Shown here: positions 25,900 to 37,240 of the stretch, one piece after another
Numbering within the stretch: position 1 is the first letter of the stretch
How the letters are laid out: every line of letters begins with the position of its first letter
From: Parasponia andersonii
Taxonomy: Eukaryota; Streptophyta; Magnoliopsida; Rosales; Cannabaceae
Assembly (NCBI GenBank): GCA_002914805.1
Contig: JXTB01000083.1
Span: 571,427-635,426, forward strand
DNA: 64,000 nt
Direction of reading: 5' to 3'
The notes under the pieces: model-generated
Databases searched by the model: none
Told to the model about the DNA's origin: nothing
Seen by the model: the letters and a program-made list of their open reading frames with translations, nothing else
Program-made: the position numbers and the translations under genes

Positions 25900-26720
25900 G
25901 AGCACATCGACGGGGACAGATAGCAATTAAAGGACCGCCTGCCGACGTACATAAAGCGGATCGAAGAGGAGTCCGACGTGCCAGAATTCACGATTGAGGA
26001 ACTGGTGGCGGTCCCTTTGAATGAGGCAGAGTTAGGGAAGGTAGTCTTAATCGAAGCCTTGCTGCCCGAGGAAGAAAAGAGCGAACTGTTGGGATTCCTT
26101 AGGTAGAATAAAGATATCTTCGCGTGGTCCCATGACGACATGCCCGGGATAGACCCTGCACATGCTTGCCACCGATTGAATACAGATCCCAATTTCCCTC
26201 CGGTCAGACAGAGACCCTGAAGGTTCACGCCGGAGAAAAACATAGTGATCAATAAGGACGTAGAAATGCTACTGGAGAACGGCCTGATCGTGGAATGCGT
26301 ATACTCGTGCTGGGTCTCCAACCCGGTGGTGGTGAAGAAGAAAAATAGCGACGAATAATGAGGCGGAGTATGAGGCGCTACTGCAAGGCCTTGAATTGGC
26401 TCTATACTTCAGAGTGGAGGACATCGTGGTAAAACTGACTCGCAGCTGATCGTGGGTCATGTCAGAGGAGACTTCGAAGTAAAAAAACCAAAGTTGCATA
26501 GGTACTTCTCCCGGGTAATGGGGGCGAAAGCTCATTTCAGCAGGTTCGATATCGGACAAATACCCAGGAAGATGAACCAAAAGGCCGATGAATTAGCTAG
26601 AAGCGTGTCGATAGGGGGAGCAACTGAGCATACGAAGATTCTGTCAGAGGGTGAAAACACAAAAAGCCCCTTGGAAGCCCCCGCGCGCCATGTATTTGCG
26701 GCCGACTCCGAGGATGAGGG
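25900..26720 (+). pseudogene. RT-deleted junction fused to RNase H
   Basis: The N-terminal linker of reverse transcriptase is present (TPEKNIVINKDVEMLLENGL and VSNPVVVKKKN, 26225-26350). Then the sequence jumps straight to the RNase H segment (NNEAEYEALLQGLELA, from about 26354). The polymerase core, including the YxDD box, and the first part of RNase H are absent: by family expectation several hundred residues. A frameshift lies at the junction. RNase H continues with DSQLIVGHVRGDFEV and PRKMNQKADELARS. Confidence 0.85.
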
Positions 26721-27894
26721 TTGGATGAGACCTATCACCCAATATCTGGTGTCGGGGAACCTCTCCGCAGACCCCCAAAAGCAAGGTCGATCAGATTGAA
26801 GGCTGCCTGGTATTCTATGGTGGCGGACCGATTGTATAGGAGATCAACAATGGGACCAATGCTAAGGTGCGTAGGCCCTGTCGAGTCACAAAAACTGATT
26901 GAGGAATTCCACGAAAGAGCATGTGGCAACCACTCTAGCAGACGCAACCTCTCCCATAAGGCCCTGACTGCCAGATACTTCTGGCTATACATGATGACCG
27001 AGGTGGCCCAGTTTGTCAAGAAATGTGACAAGTACCAGAGGTTTGCCCCTGTGAAGCGCCAACCCGCGGAGGAACTCCATTCGAACATAACTCCTTAGCC
27101 TCTCGCTAAATAGGGCCTGGACATCGTCGGAGAACTCCCCAGAAGTCCAATAGGAAAAAAGTATATCCTGCTGGCCATTGATTATTTCACCAAATGGGTA
27201 GAAGCAGAAGCCTATGTAACTGTCAATAAGGCAGACACGATTAACTTTATTTGAAAAAATATAATCTGTCGGTATGGGATCCCGAGAGAGATACACGTCG
27301 ATCATAGCACGCAGTTCCAGAACGCGAAGCTAAAGGAGCTGTGTGAGTTGAATGATATAAGGCTCAGCTTCTCATCCGTAAATTACCCTCAGGGGAACGG
27401 CCAAGCAGAAGCAACGAACAAGGCCATATTCAACAATATAAAAAAGAACTTGCATGAGGCCAATGTGGGGTGGTTAGAAGAGCTACCAGCCATCGTGTGG
27501 GCCCATCGAACCACAGAGCGGAGGTCAAAGGGAAGAACACCATTTGCCATGGCCTATGAGTCAGAATCTGTGATCCCGACAGACATTGGCCTCCCGACTC
27601 TTCGCTCTGAAGTGGTGAGAGACGCCTCACTGAACGAGCAGCAGCTAAGCCACAACACAGACCTCCTGGAAGAAATAAGGGACAAGGCCTTGGTCCACCT
27701 GACCTCGTACCATCAGCAGACTAGGTCCTACTATACAAAGAAGGTTAGTGCTCATAGATTTAACACCGACGATTGGGCCTTATGAGGTAATCAAGGCGCT
27801 TGACAATGGTGTATATGTCTTGAAAGAACTCAAGACTGGGAAGAACTTGCCAAACACGTGGAACGCCCAACACCTGAAGAAGTATTACATATGA
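26721..27894 (+). pseudogene. gypsy integrase, degraded
   Basis: An H-H-C-type zinc region (HERACGNHSSRRNLSHKAL, then VKKCDKYQR) is followed by the catalytic core: GLDIVGELPRSP (first Asp), EIHVDHSTQFQN (second Asp) and NYPQGNGQAEATNKAI (Glu), so the DDE triad can be seen. The second zinc Cys (normally CDKCQR) is Tyr. The C-terminal end reads NTWNAQHLKKYYI and stops at 27892-27894, as in Tat elements, with no chromodomain. In-frame stops occur at about 27097, 27110 and 27253, and there is a frameshift near 27785. Confidence 0.88.
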
Positions 27895-28039
27895 GATGTG
27901 TGTAAATGCTGTAAGACACATGTAAATGCTTGTATTATTAAACAGCTTAATTCCAAAATAGGTGAGGGTTCCCGCTCCACGGATTTATACTTTGGATTGC
28001 TATGTAAAAGAGATTGCCCACAGTGCCAGACCCCACGGG

Positions 28040-29010
28040 CTATTCACGCAAATGATCGTACTACAGGAATCACATCGCTTGCCGACGACCTGAGAAAACG
28101 TACGAAGAGGAAAGAGCTGCGCAACCAAAAACTTGCCAGCAGTACTCATCAAAGATCATACTGCGGGAATCACATCGTTTACCGACGACCCGAGAAAATG
28201 TACAAAGAGGAAAGAGCTGCGCAACCAAAAACTTGCCAGCAGACGTCATAAAAATCGTATTGCGGGGATCACGTCGCTTGTTGACGACCCGAGAAAATGT
28301 ATGAAGAGGAAAGAGTTGTGCAACCAAAAACTTGCCAGCAGACTTCATCAAAAATCATACTGCAAGGATCACGTCACTTGCTGATGACCCGAGAAAATAC
28401 ATGAAGAGGAAAGAGCTACACAACCAAAAACTTGCCAGCAGACCTCATAAAAATCGTACTGTGGGGATCACGTCGCTTGTCGACGATCCGAGAAAACGTA
28501 TGAAGAGGAAAGAGCTACGTAACCAAAAACTTGCTAGCAGACCTCATCAAAAATCGTACTGCAGGAATCACGTCACTTGCCGATGACCCGAGAAAATTTA
28601 CGAAGAGGATTGGGCTACGCAGTCAAATGCTTGCCAGCAAACCTCGATAAGGATCGCACTATGGGAATCACATCGTGCAATAGAATGCTTGCCGATGGCC
28701 CGGAAGAGAATCGGGCTGCACATTCAAATGCTTGCCAGCAGACCTTGGTAAGGATCACGCTATTGGAACCACATCGTGTAATAGAATGCTTACTGATAGC
28801 CCAGGAAAACGCACGAAGAGGATCGGCCTGCGTAGTCAAATGCTGGTCGATGCCTCGGTAAGGATCGCACTATGGGAATCACCTCACGCAATAAAACAAT
28901 TGCTGATGGCCCGAGAAAACGCGCGGAGGGGATTGAGCTGTGTAATAAAATATTTGCCAGCAGACCTCGCCAAGAATTGCACCATAGGGATCACGTCACT
29001 TATCGACGAC
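28040..29010 (+). repeat. About 99-100 bp tandem repeats in the 3' region of the gypsy element
   Basis: The anchor GAAGAGGAAAGAGCTGCGCA and the following CCAAAAACTTGCCAGCAGAC recur with anchors near 28101, 28201, 28300, 28400, 28499 and 28599, a period of 99-100 bp. At least three more diverged units run to about 29010. Copies in the middle are most alike, as in arrays that grow by unequal exchange. They lie between the integrase stop and the antisense gene, where Tat/Ogre elements are known to carry satellite-like repeats. Confidence 0.93.
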
Positions 29011-29073
29011 CCGGGGGGACATACTAGCGGGGTGGGGGTGATTTGGGCGATGAGACCCCCCTAAGAGAGTACT

Positions 29074-29290
29074 TAAGCTAAGCGTGAGCCAAAGGAAAAA
29101 GGGGTCAGGGTCTACCTGTTGGAAGCAGACTCTCCCCATGGGGCACCTTAGCTATGCACAGGCCAAAGGCAAATGGGACCAGGGTCTACCCGTTAGAAGT
29201 AGACCCTCCCCAGAGAGCGACTTAGCTAAGTGCGGGCAGGAAGTGAACTAAACCAAGACCTACCCGTTGGAAGTAGGTCCGAGCAACGCT
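29074..29290 (+). repeat. Three-copy 74-75 bp tandem repeat
   Basis: Units begin AGCTAAGC or AGCTATGC near 29075, 29150 and 29224, each containing GGGTCTACCYGTTRGAAG or a close variant. It is a second, distinct array just after the 100-bp one. Confidence 0.75.
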
Positions 29291-29953
29291 AAGCGCGAAA
29301 GCAGAAATTACAACCAAATTCTGTTTATTATTGCTTAGATTACAAGATGCATGGTCGGTACAGACACGGACCCAGTATCTCTATTTGCAAGGAGCAGGTC
29401 TCGGGCGGACTCACAAGGACACTTCGGAGTGGTAACGTCTGTTCGCTCCCAAAAAGAGCCAAGCCCAGGCCTCCTCCTCTGAAGCGATGGGTCCAAATAG
29501 TTGTCGATCAATCCTTGGAGCTGGTTCCTGGCATGTTCCCATTTAGGGTCGGAGAAGTCCAGCCATATGCGAGGATCATATTCTACTAAGATGAGTCATA
29601 GTGAAAGTTACACATCCTTAAAGTTGGGCGAGCCAGAACTCACATCCCGATCTCTGGAGCTGACCTCGTCGGTCGTAGCATGAGGGGAATTCGCTAGTAA
29701 CTCCGCATTATATACGATTGGGCCAAACCCGGAACCCGGGCAAACTGCCGACAAAGGAATGGTATCGTATACGATGCCTGACCCTGACCACAGATGCAAG
29801 CAACAAAAATAATATAATAATGAATATAATAGATCACACAGGATAAGCATAAGAAGAAGACGCCGTTTTATTATTTAAATAGTTACTTGCAACAGGGGTC
29901 AGCTCTACACGGAGTGGTCAACACTTTACAAATGTACATAAAGGAGAGAGTCC

Positions 29954-32900
29954 CTAGTTACCTCCGGGGAGGGAAGCGACGCCGGCTTTGAAGCTTGGGC
30001 CAGCTACAGTAGAATTGAAATTGTCGCTAGACAAGACGACCGTGCTTGACCCTCCGCCCATCAAGGCGCCCTTGCCAGGCTGATCCCTAGAGACCTCTGT
30101 GGCTTGTTTTGGCAGACCCGGAGTGGAGACGATCTCTTTGGCAACAGAAGCAGATGTAGGGGGCCCATCTTTATCTTCGTCGAGCATCTTCAATACATCA
30201 GTAGGGTACACGATATTAATCTTGTCCCCTAACTGCTGCATGTAGTGCCTGACGGAATAATGGTCCCTCTCGATGCCTTTCTGCTCATTGAACTGGTTTA
30301 GCGTTACCACCTCTGTGTGGTCTTCGAACTCCCTATTCTCCCAGCCAGACTTGTAGCTCTCTGTAGAAAGAACATCCACCTGCCTCTGGTACCTTGTCTT
30401 CAACTTCTCCACGTCCACCAGTCTATCCCTCAGTGTAGCTAGCCTCAGCTCTGCTTGCCGCTGCGATAAGTCGATCAAAAGATTATTAATATCGGCGAGA
30501 TCTTTGCCACATTTGCGAGACAACTCGACATGAGCCTCCATCAGTGCTTTATGATCCAACTAGAGATGTCGGATTACCTTGTTGGACCTGTCGAGCCTAC
30601 GCTGCAAAGAATAGGCCTCAAGTTTGGCTTTCGCCTCGGCTTTCCTCGCCTCCTTGGCCTCGTCGATGGCTCTGTCACGAGCGATGAAAGCTAAACCCAT
30701 CTCCGCTCCTGCATTCTGCAGTTCCTACTCGTTAGCCTCAAGCTCGACCTGGGTCAGCCTAGTAGCCTCAGTTTGGACCAAACTAGCGGCCTCCGCCTCA
30801 GCCAACGCGGCGACCAGCTCCTCACGCCTGGCCCTTTCAATGCTCAAAGCGTGGGCCACCGCGCTGCTGACCCTAGCCTTGTCCAGGCTTCAGTACAAGT
30901 CAAAATTCTCCCTCAACGTGGCAAGGGTGGCCTTGCTCTGCTCGGCCATCATGGCACAGGCATTCAGCTGCCCAGTCAGCTCACTAACATGAGAGGAGTA
31001 AAAAGACTGGACGGCAGCTAGCTGCAAAGCGCGAGAAAGAGGAGTTAGTGGTCAGAGAGTACGCTAAGAACCTGTTACTTATAGTAAGACAAAACAAACA
31101 TGTGCGATGCTGTAGCTGGCTATAAGCTCTACATTCTCCGAGGAGAGCACCTCCAGCTTGGGCTCTGTAGCCATACCCTCTCCCTGGGCATTGTTCGCAT
31201 TTGAGGAACGCGATTCCACCCCACTGACCGTGAGGACACCTTCACCCCCCACCAGATGCACTCCAGTGACTTCTTTTGACATCCCTGGAGTGGCAAAGGT
31301 GGTGGCGGTGGAGAGTAAGCGTCGCCGGGCGTACCCTCGCTAGAAGAAGCTACGACGACCGCTACTACATCAGCAGCTTCGGCCGCCACCTCCGCTGAAG
31401 GAATTCCCTGGTGTGATTTTTCAGTCTTGTCTTGACCAGCATCCTTAGACGCGCTGCCTCGCACAAACCTTCTCCTCCTCATGAGAGTCAAAGTAGCCCC
31501 ATTGTCGTCGTTGTCAGAAGCAGGGGCAGTTTTGCCTCTCTTCCTCGCCGGGCTCCCCTTCCCCTTGGACGAATCGGGTTCATGATCTCGTTTCGTGGAG
31601 ACCGGGAGAGGGGAACATAATCGAGACTTCAACCTCGGAGCCCTTCTGCTGAGCTCAGCAATCTCTCCACAGGAGCGGGCAGTACCGGACCCTGTTCTCG
31701 CCTTCGAGCTAGAGCTGGGGGTAGAAGAGATCGGTGCAGAAGGCTCACCGGGTAGGCTCGAGGGAGCCCCTTTGCCATGCACAACCTTTATGGCCGGCGC
31801 CTCCCAGACCACGAGCCTGCCCGCCTCGGGGGTTGGCATTACCGACGTTTCATCTTCGGTCACGAACAAACCCTCCAGGTCATCGTCTGAGCCTGTTCTT
31901 GGGATGACAACTCCCGAGGCTTTGTCCTCCAAGGACACTATTGAATGCCGACTAGCGGGGACCTTGGAGCACGCCTTGTGCACAGCGGTCTTCTCTTTGA
32001 CCGGGGAGGGTTCTACCGAAGGGCCTGCATCCGAACCTGTGAAGAGCAAGCAACATGGTTAAAATGTAGCCATAACCTGATTGACGGAGCCCCAAGATAT
32101 AAAAATGAACTCACCCTTAGCCTTCTTAGGGTCAGCGGTTTCCTCCCTACATAACCTAGTGCACTCCTTGTCCACGAGCTTCACTGCCTCTTCGAGCTTG
32201 TGACTGGTCGGTACCACCAAGTCATTGGGACCCACTAACTAGCTCGAGGCCGTGATCTGATGGCCCACCATGGCGATGCGACCCTGCTCATCTCGGCGAA
32301 ACCAGTTCAGGGCGGAGGCGTTAAGCTGGCTCTGAAGGTGCTTGATGATGACCCACGTGTCTAGCGAGAAAAGGAGATATGAGACCATCCTTGGCATCAT
32401 GTTCATCACCTCGGGATTTAGGACAGCCTGGATGTGTCAGAAACCCCAGACAATCCGAAGAGGATGATTTCCTATAGCTCCTGAAGTTGACCCACTGACA
32501 GCCGAGGCTCGAATTTGCTTTCCTCTGCAGAGGCTGTACAAGGCAAAATGTCATGAGTAAAAGTGGACAAAATATGCACGGACCCAAAATTCACGACTCA
32601 GTACTTATTTTGCAGAAAGAATGAGGGGATTTGAAAACACTTTCCGTTCACCCATGGAGAGCACCATGCCCCTCTGATGGCATATATCCTAGAATGAGAG
32701 TCCCATTGCTTGTCCGACCTCGGCAAGTCCCAGAAGATGTGGTGCCCTGGGAGCGGTTAGAGATAGAAAGTAGGGTAAGAGCCCTTTCTGGGGATGAGGA
32801 TAAGCTTATAGGCATAGAATACCACTTCCAGATCAATATGCATGTTGAGGAGGACGGACAAGGCAGAAAGCCTCATCAGGATCATGATTTCGTTAGCATT

Positions 32901-33152
32901 GAGCTGTATCAGATGAATCCCTATAAGGCGAAAGAACTGGTGGACCAAGGGAGGAAGAGGAAACCGCAACCACTCTAGATGCCTCCTCCCCAGGATGATG
33001 GAGCCTTCCAGAGCAGAGGGGTAAAGGTACCAGTCCACCGGGCCGTCGACCCTCTCTAAAGTGACTCCGCCGGGGAAGCACAACTGCCTCTTCAACAACT
33101 CTAATTCAGAATCTGTGACAGGGCGGAGTTTCTGACTCAGATTCAGGGCCAT
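29954..33152 (-). pseudogene. Antisense (aORF) gene of the gypsy element, Transposase_28-like
   Basis: On the strand opposite gag-pol, from ATG 33152, an exon reads MALNLSQKLRPV, then WLRFPLPPLVHQFFRLIGIH and LIQLNANEIMILMRLS, matching the plant 'putative gypsy type transposon' domain (Transposase_28). One stop (32755) precedes a probable intron of about 70 bp ending near 32534. Further pieces follow: a Lys/Glu-rich segment to 32110, a Ser/Pro/acidic low-complexity region (32049-31129) with a KRGK basic patch, and a coiled-coil region (about 31020-29954, including DHKALMEAHVELSRKCGKD). Frameshifts break it. Extra antisense ORFs at this position are known in Tat-lineage elements; their function is unknown. 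Confidence 0.75.
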
Positions 33153-33275
33153 CGTGTTAGGTGCAGTTGAAGAAGACGAAAGGTACTGGAAAAAGGGAGA
33201 TACGGTGGCCGTAAGATTTGAGAAAGTTGGAATACTTGGAGATTTTGGTAAAGTAAGAAATGAGCATAAATGCGG

Positions 33276-33283
33276 CTTTTATA
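33276..33283 (-). promoter_or_regulatory. TATA box of the antisense gene
   Basis: Read on the reverse strand the site is CTCTATAAAAGCCGCA, about 125 bp before the antisense ATG. The same TATA and GCCGCA-like context occurs at the same distance in the second element (42831-42839). Confidence 0.65.
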
Positions 33284-33493
33284 GAGGGGGAGCCGAAGAG
33301 TTTTTCCTGGAGAAGAGCAGGGCAAGGAAGACGGAGGCATTAGAATTTCAAAAATTTGAAAAAACTGTGACACAGGATGGTGTGCCCCAACGTCGGTAAT
33401 TGGGTAGGAGTGATGGTAGGAGAGCCACATGTATCCCTCGAATTGGAGGACCAGAGAAACAATTTCCCTACTTGATGGATACGAATCCATCAA

Positions 33494-33512
33494 ATAGGGA
33501 AATAGGGGCAGT
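33494..33512 (+). promoter_or_regulatory. Polypurine tract before the LTR
   Basis: AGGGAAATAGGGGCAGT lies directly before the LTR start TGTGG, as needed for plus-strand priming. The counterpart in the second element is AGGGAAGTGGGGGCAGT (43035-43051). Confidence 0.75.
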
Positions 33513-34298
33513 TGTGGAACCTTTTCCTAAAACATACACCACATAAACGATTAAGTGGTAGAATAGGTCACAAGCGGGGCACACCGTCTAACACGTGTCT
33601 ATAGTGACTGATTAAAGGCCACATGAGTCGCACGTGGTATCGCATAGGCCCATGGGCTATCCGAGGCCAGGGCCGAACCCATCCTAGACCCTAGATGGAT
33701 TCGGCCCAGTCCAATTCTTACCTCGACAACTTCAGGTCATGAGCCTCAAGGGTCTTTCGCCAGAATACTGTGGGAAACAGCTCACCGCTCCAGACCCAGA
33801 CAGAGCATTTAATGTGATCCTGAGTAGGTGTGCGCATTAGCCAAGTCGTCCTGACAGAGCGGCAGCTTGTCAAAATCTCACCCCCGACAGGCTGGAGTCA
33901 TAGGGGACGGTGGAAAACAGGCCGCGACGATACAAGGAAAGTCACAGTAATCATAACCTGTGATTTCTAGAGTAAGTCATGATGAAAAAAGGTACTCGAT
34001 CCTGGGATTGAGAGCCATAATGTTCTCAGTTCTAGGATTATACATATAAGCCTTGTTTCCTCCCTAAAGAGAGATAAGAGATAATACAATATACAAAAAA
34101 ACATTTATACAGAAAAATTAAATCCGTGCTGTTCAATCTCAGGGATAAATTACTGACTTAAGCATAGGAGAATCTTTCCAGGTGGTCACCCCCGCCTCTC
34201 TGTCTCAGCCCGAAACTAAAGACTTCCAGGATAGCAAGGATACATGGATAGTTGGTGGATACCTTGTCAGTAGTTCAGAGACACGTGGACGACCGATA
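33513..34298 (+). repeat. Internal/3' LTR of the composite element, 3' end truncated
   Basis: It aligns with 22893-23694 from TGTGG onward but stops about 20 bp before the CCAACA end, at CGACCGATAG, where the inverted pol fragment begins. Confidence 0.9.
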
Positions 34299-36517
34299 GC
34301 TCTTCTAACCACCCCCCTTTGGCCTCCTGCAAGTTTTTTTTTATATTGTTGAATATGGCCTTATTCATTGTTTCTGCTTGGCCGTTCCCCTAAGGGTAAT
34401 TTACGAATGAGAAGCTGAGCTTTATATCATACAACTCACATAGCTCCTTTAGCTTCTTGTTTTGAAACTGTGTGCCATGATCGGCGTGTATCTCTCTCGG
34501 GATCCTGTACCGGCAGATTATGTTTTTCCAAATGAAGTTAATCATGTCTACCTTATTGACGGTTATGTAGGCTTTAGCTTCTATCCATTTGGTGAAATAA
34601 TCAGTGGCTAGTAGGACATACCTTTTTCCTCTTGGACTTCTGGGAAGTTCTCTGATGATGTCCAGGCCCCATTTAGCGAAAGACCAAGGAGTTATGTTCG
34701 AATGGAGTTCTTCCGCAGGTTGGCGCTTCACAGGGGTGAACCTCTGGTACTTGTCATATTTCTTGACAAACTGGGCCACCTCGGTCATCATATATGGCCA
34801 GAAGTATCTGGTAGTCAAGGCCTTGTGGGCGAGGCTATGTCCATCAGAGTAGTTGCCACATGCTCTTTCGTGGATTTCCTCCATCAATTTCTGCGCCTCG
34901 ACAGGGCCTACGCACCTCAGCATTGGTCCTATCGTTAATCTCTTATACAGTCGGTCCACCACCATAGAATACTAGGCAGCCTTTAATTTGATCGACCTCG
35001 CTTTTTGGGGTCTACAAGCATGTTCCCTGACACCAGATATTGGGTGATGAGTCTCATCCAGCCCTCATCCTCAGAGTCGGCTGTAAATACGTAGTGCGCG
35101 GGGGCTTCCAAAGAGCCTTTTGCATTTTCGCCCTCTGGCAGAATCTCTGTATGCTCGGTTACTCCCCTTATTGACGCGCTTCTAGCTAATTCATCGGCCT
35201 TTTGGTTCATCTTCCTGGGTATTTGTCTGATATCGAACCTGCTGAAATGGGTTTCGCCCCCATTATCTGGGAGAAGTACTTATGCAACCTTGGCTCTTTT
35301 ACTTCGAAGTCTCTCCTGACCTGATCCACAATCAGCTACGAGTCTATTTTTACCACGATGTCCTCCACTCCGAAGTGTAGAGCCAATTTAAGGCCTTGCA
35401 GCAGTGACTCGTACTCCACCTCATTGTTGCTATTTTTCTTCTTCACTACCACCGGGTTGGAGATCCGGCACGGATATACGCATTCCATGATCAGGCTGCT
35501 CTCAAGTAGCATCTCTAGCTCCTTATTGATCGCTCTATTTTTCTTCGGCATGAACCTTTAGGGTCTCCGGAGGAAAATTAGGGTCTGTTTTCAATTGGTG
35601 GCAGGTGTGTGTGGGTTCTATCCCCGACATGTTGTCGTGGGACCATGCGACGATATCTTCATTCTATCTAAGAAATCCCAACAGTTCGCTCTTTTCTTCC
35701 TCGAGCAGCAGGGCCCCGATTAAGACTATCTTCCCCAGCTCTGCCTCATTCAAAGGGACCGCCACTAGCTCCTCAATCGTGGATTCTGGCCAGTTGGACT
35801 CCTCTTCAGTCTGCTTCATATACACCAGCAGGCGGCCGTTTGATTGCTATCTGTCCCCCGCGAGGCGTTCGTGTTCGCTTTGGGCCCACCCAGGGCGATT
35901 GAAAAATATTTCTTCGCGGAGGCCTGGTCTCCTTTAACGTCCATCGTGTAAGTGTTGTCCTTTGATAGACATCTCAAGACTTGGTGGAGGGTGGAGGCGA
36001 CCCTATGCATGGCGTGGATCCACCCTCTCCCCATGATGACATTAAAGGAAGACTGGCAGTCGATGACGACGAAATCCACGTCCAGGCATCTTTCTGCGGT
36101 GCAGACCTTCAGAGTCACGATACCTAAGAGGCTGACCGTAGCATCATTGAAGGTGAATAGCGGCTGATAGGTTGGCCTGAGCGCATTTCGATCTAGGCCC
36201 ATGCTCTCGAACGTGCTAAGGAACAGGACATCGACGTTGCTTCCGCCGTCGATTAGGACCTTTCTGATCAACGCGGAATCAATCTGCAGCTTAATCACCA
36301 AGGGGTCAATTTGAGACAGGCGCACCGTGGTCAAGTCTTGCTGGGTGAAGGAGATGGAGGCGGCTGAGGTGTAGTTTTCTTCCGTCGTCATACGATTCAC
36401 GGAATGGCCCATCCTCCTCAAGCACTTCACCCTTTCCTCGGTCCTCTTTCAACACTTTTCCTTATCCTCCTGACCCTAGGTTGGCTCCGGTCTGCCTATG
36501 ATCGTTAGAACTATCCT
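34299..36517 (-). pseudogene. Inverted gypsy pol fragment (integrase, RNase H, RT stub, protease)
   Basis: On the reverse strand: protease (36430-35816, with VLIDGGSNVDVLFLSTF), RT stub fused to RNase H (35551-35336), RNase H tail (35210-34983) and integrase (34965-34390, with GLDIIRELPRSPRGK and EIHADHGTQFQNKK), ending inside integrase. Protein similarity to the forward copy is clearly below identity by eye, so this is a separate family member and not a recent inverted duplicate. It has the same KKKNS-NNE junction and the same Cys-to-Tyr change in the integrase zinc region. The first zinc Cys is also Tyr here. Confidence 0.87.
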
Positions 36518-37080
36518 GTATTCTGCCATAATACCATGAGAAGCAGCTCACCACTCCAGACCTAGACTAAGTATTTAGTGCGATCCTGGGTAGGTGCGCG
36601 CATTGGGCAAGTCATCCTGATAGAGCGGCGGCTTATCAAAATCTCACTCCCGACAGGCTAGAGTCGTAAGGGACGGCGGAAAACATGCCGTGATGATGCA
36701 AGGGAGGTCACGGTAATCACGATTTGTGATTTCTAGAGTAAGTCATGATAGAAAAAGGTACTCGATCCTGAGATTGAGAGCCAGAAAGTTCTCAGTTCCA
36801 GGATTATACATATAAGCCTTGTTTCCTCTCTAAAGAGAGATAAGAGACAATATAATATACAAAAAAACGTTTACAGAGAAAAACTAAATCCTTGTTATTC
36901 AATCTCAGGGATAAATCACTGACTTAAGCATCGGAGAGTTCTTGCAGGTGGCCACCCCTACCTCTCTATCTCAACCCGAAATTAAAGACATTCTGGGATA
37001 GCAAGGATACGTAGACAATGGGTGGATACTTCGTCAGCAGTTCAGAAACATGTGGACGGCAAGTAAGAACAACACCAACA
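36518..37080 (+). repeat. 3' part of a third LTR
   Basis: It aligns with the 5' LTR from about 23132 to its end, finishing AACACCAACA. The junction with the inverted pol fragment is near 36518. Confidence 0.87.
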
Positions 37081-37240
37081 ACCACTATCTAGCACTCGAC
37101 TCAAATTTCTGCCATTATCGGGATGGAGTTTCACTTAAGAATACACGGCGTCTTCACTTATGCCTATTGAGTTCCACCCGAGAACATGGGTTGTCCTCCC
37201 TTACGACAACTACTGACTTCACCTCCATTCACAACCTTAA
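37081..37240. repeat. Degenerate tandem repeat, right of the gypsy insertion
   Basis: CTCAAATTTCTGCCATTATC near 37095 matches the unit left of the insertion at about 22824, and a further unit with TTGTCCTCCCTTA follows. The insertion split one array. Confidence 0.6.

Larger units (their letters stand above)
22893..37080 (+). mobile_element. Composite Ty3/gypsy (Tat-like) retrotransposon insertion
   Basis: Order: 5' LTR (22893-23694), primer site, gag, protease, RT remnant fused to RNase H, integrase, tandem repeats, reverse-strand ORF region, polypurine tract, LTR (33513-34298, last ~20 bp missing), inverted pol fragment (34299-36517), and the 3' part of a third LTR (36518-37080). There is no chromodomain; the extra antisense gene and 3' tandem repeats fit the Tat/Ogre group of plant gypsy elements. 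The left flank GACCA and right flank ACCAC agree as a 5-bp target duplication only if one G was lost on the right, so the whole block may be one insertion. Many stops and frameshifts show it is dead. Confidence 0.88.

Noticed and set aside
28040-29010. CRISPR-like array
   Set aside because: The whole roughly 100-bp unit is repeated, with no unique spacers, and it lies in a plant retrotransposon.
31595-32062. Forward open frame of 155 codons in the gypsy 3' region
   Set aside because: It is the shadow of the reverse-strand antisense gene, which has family similarity.
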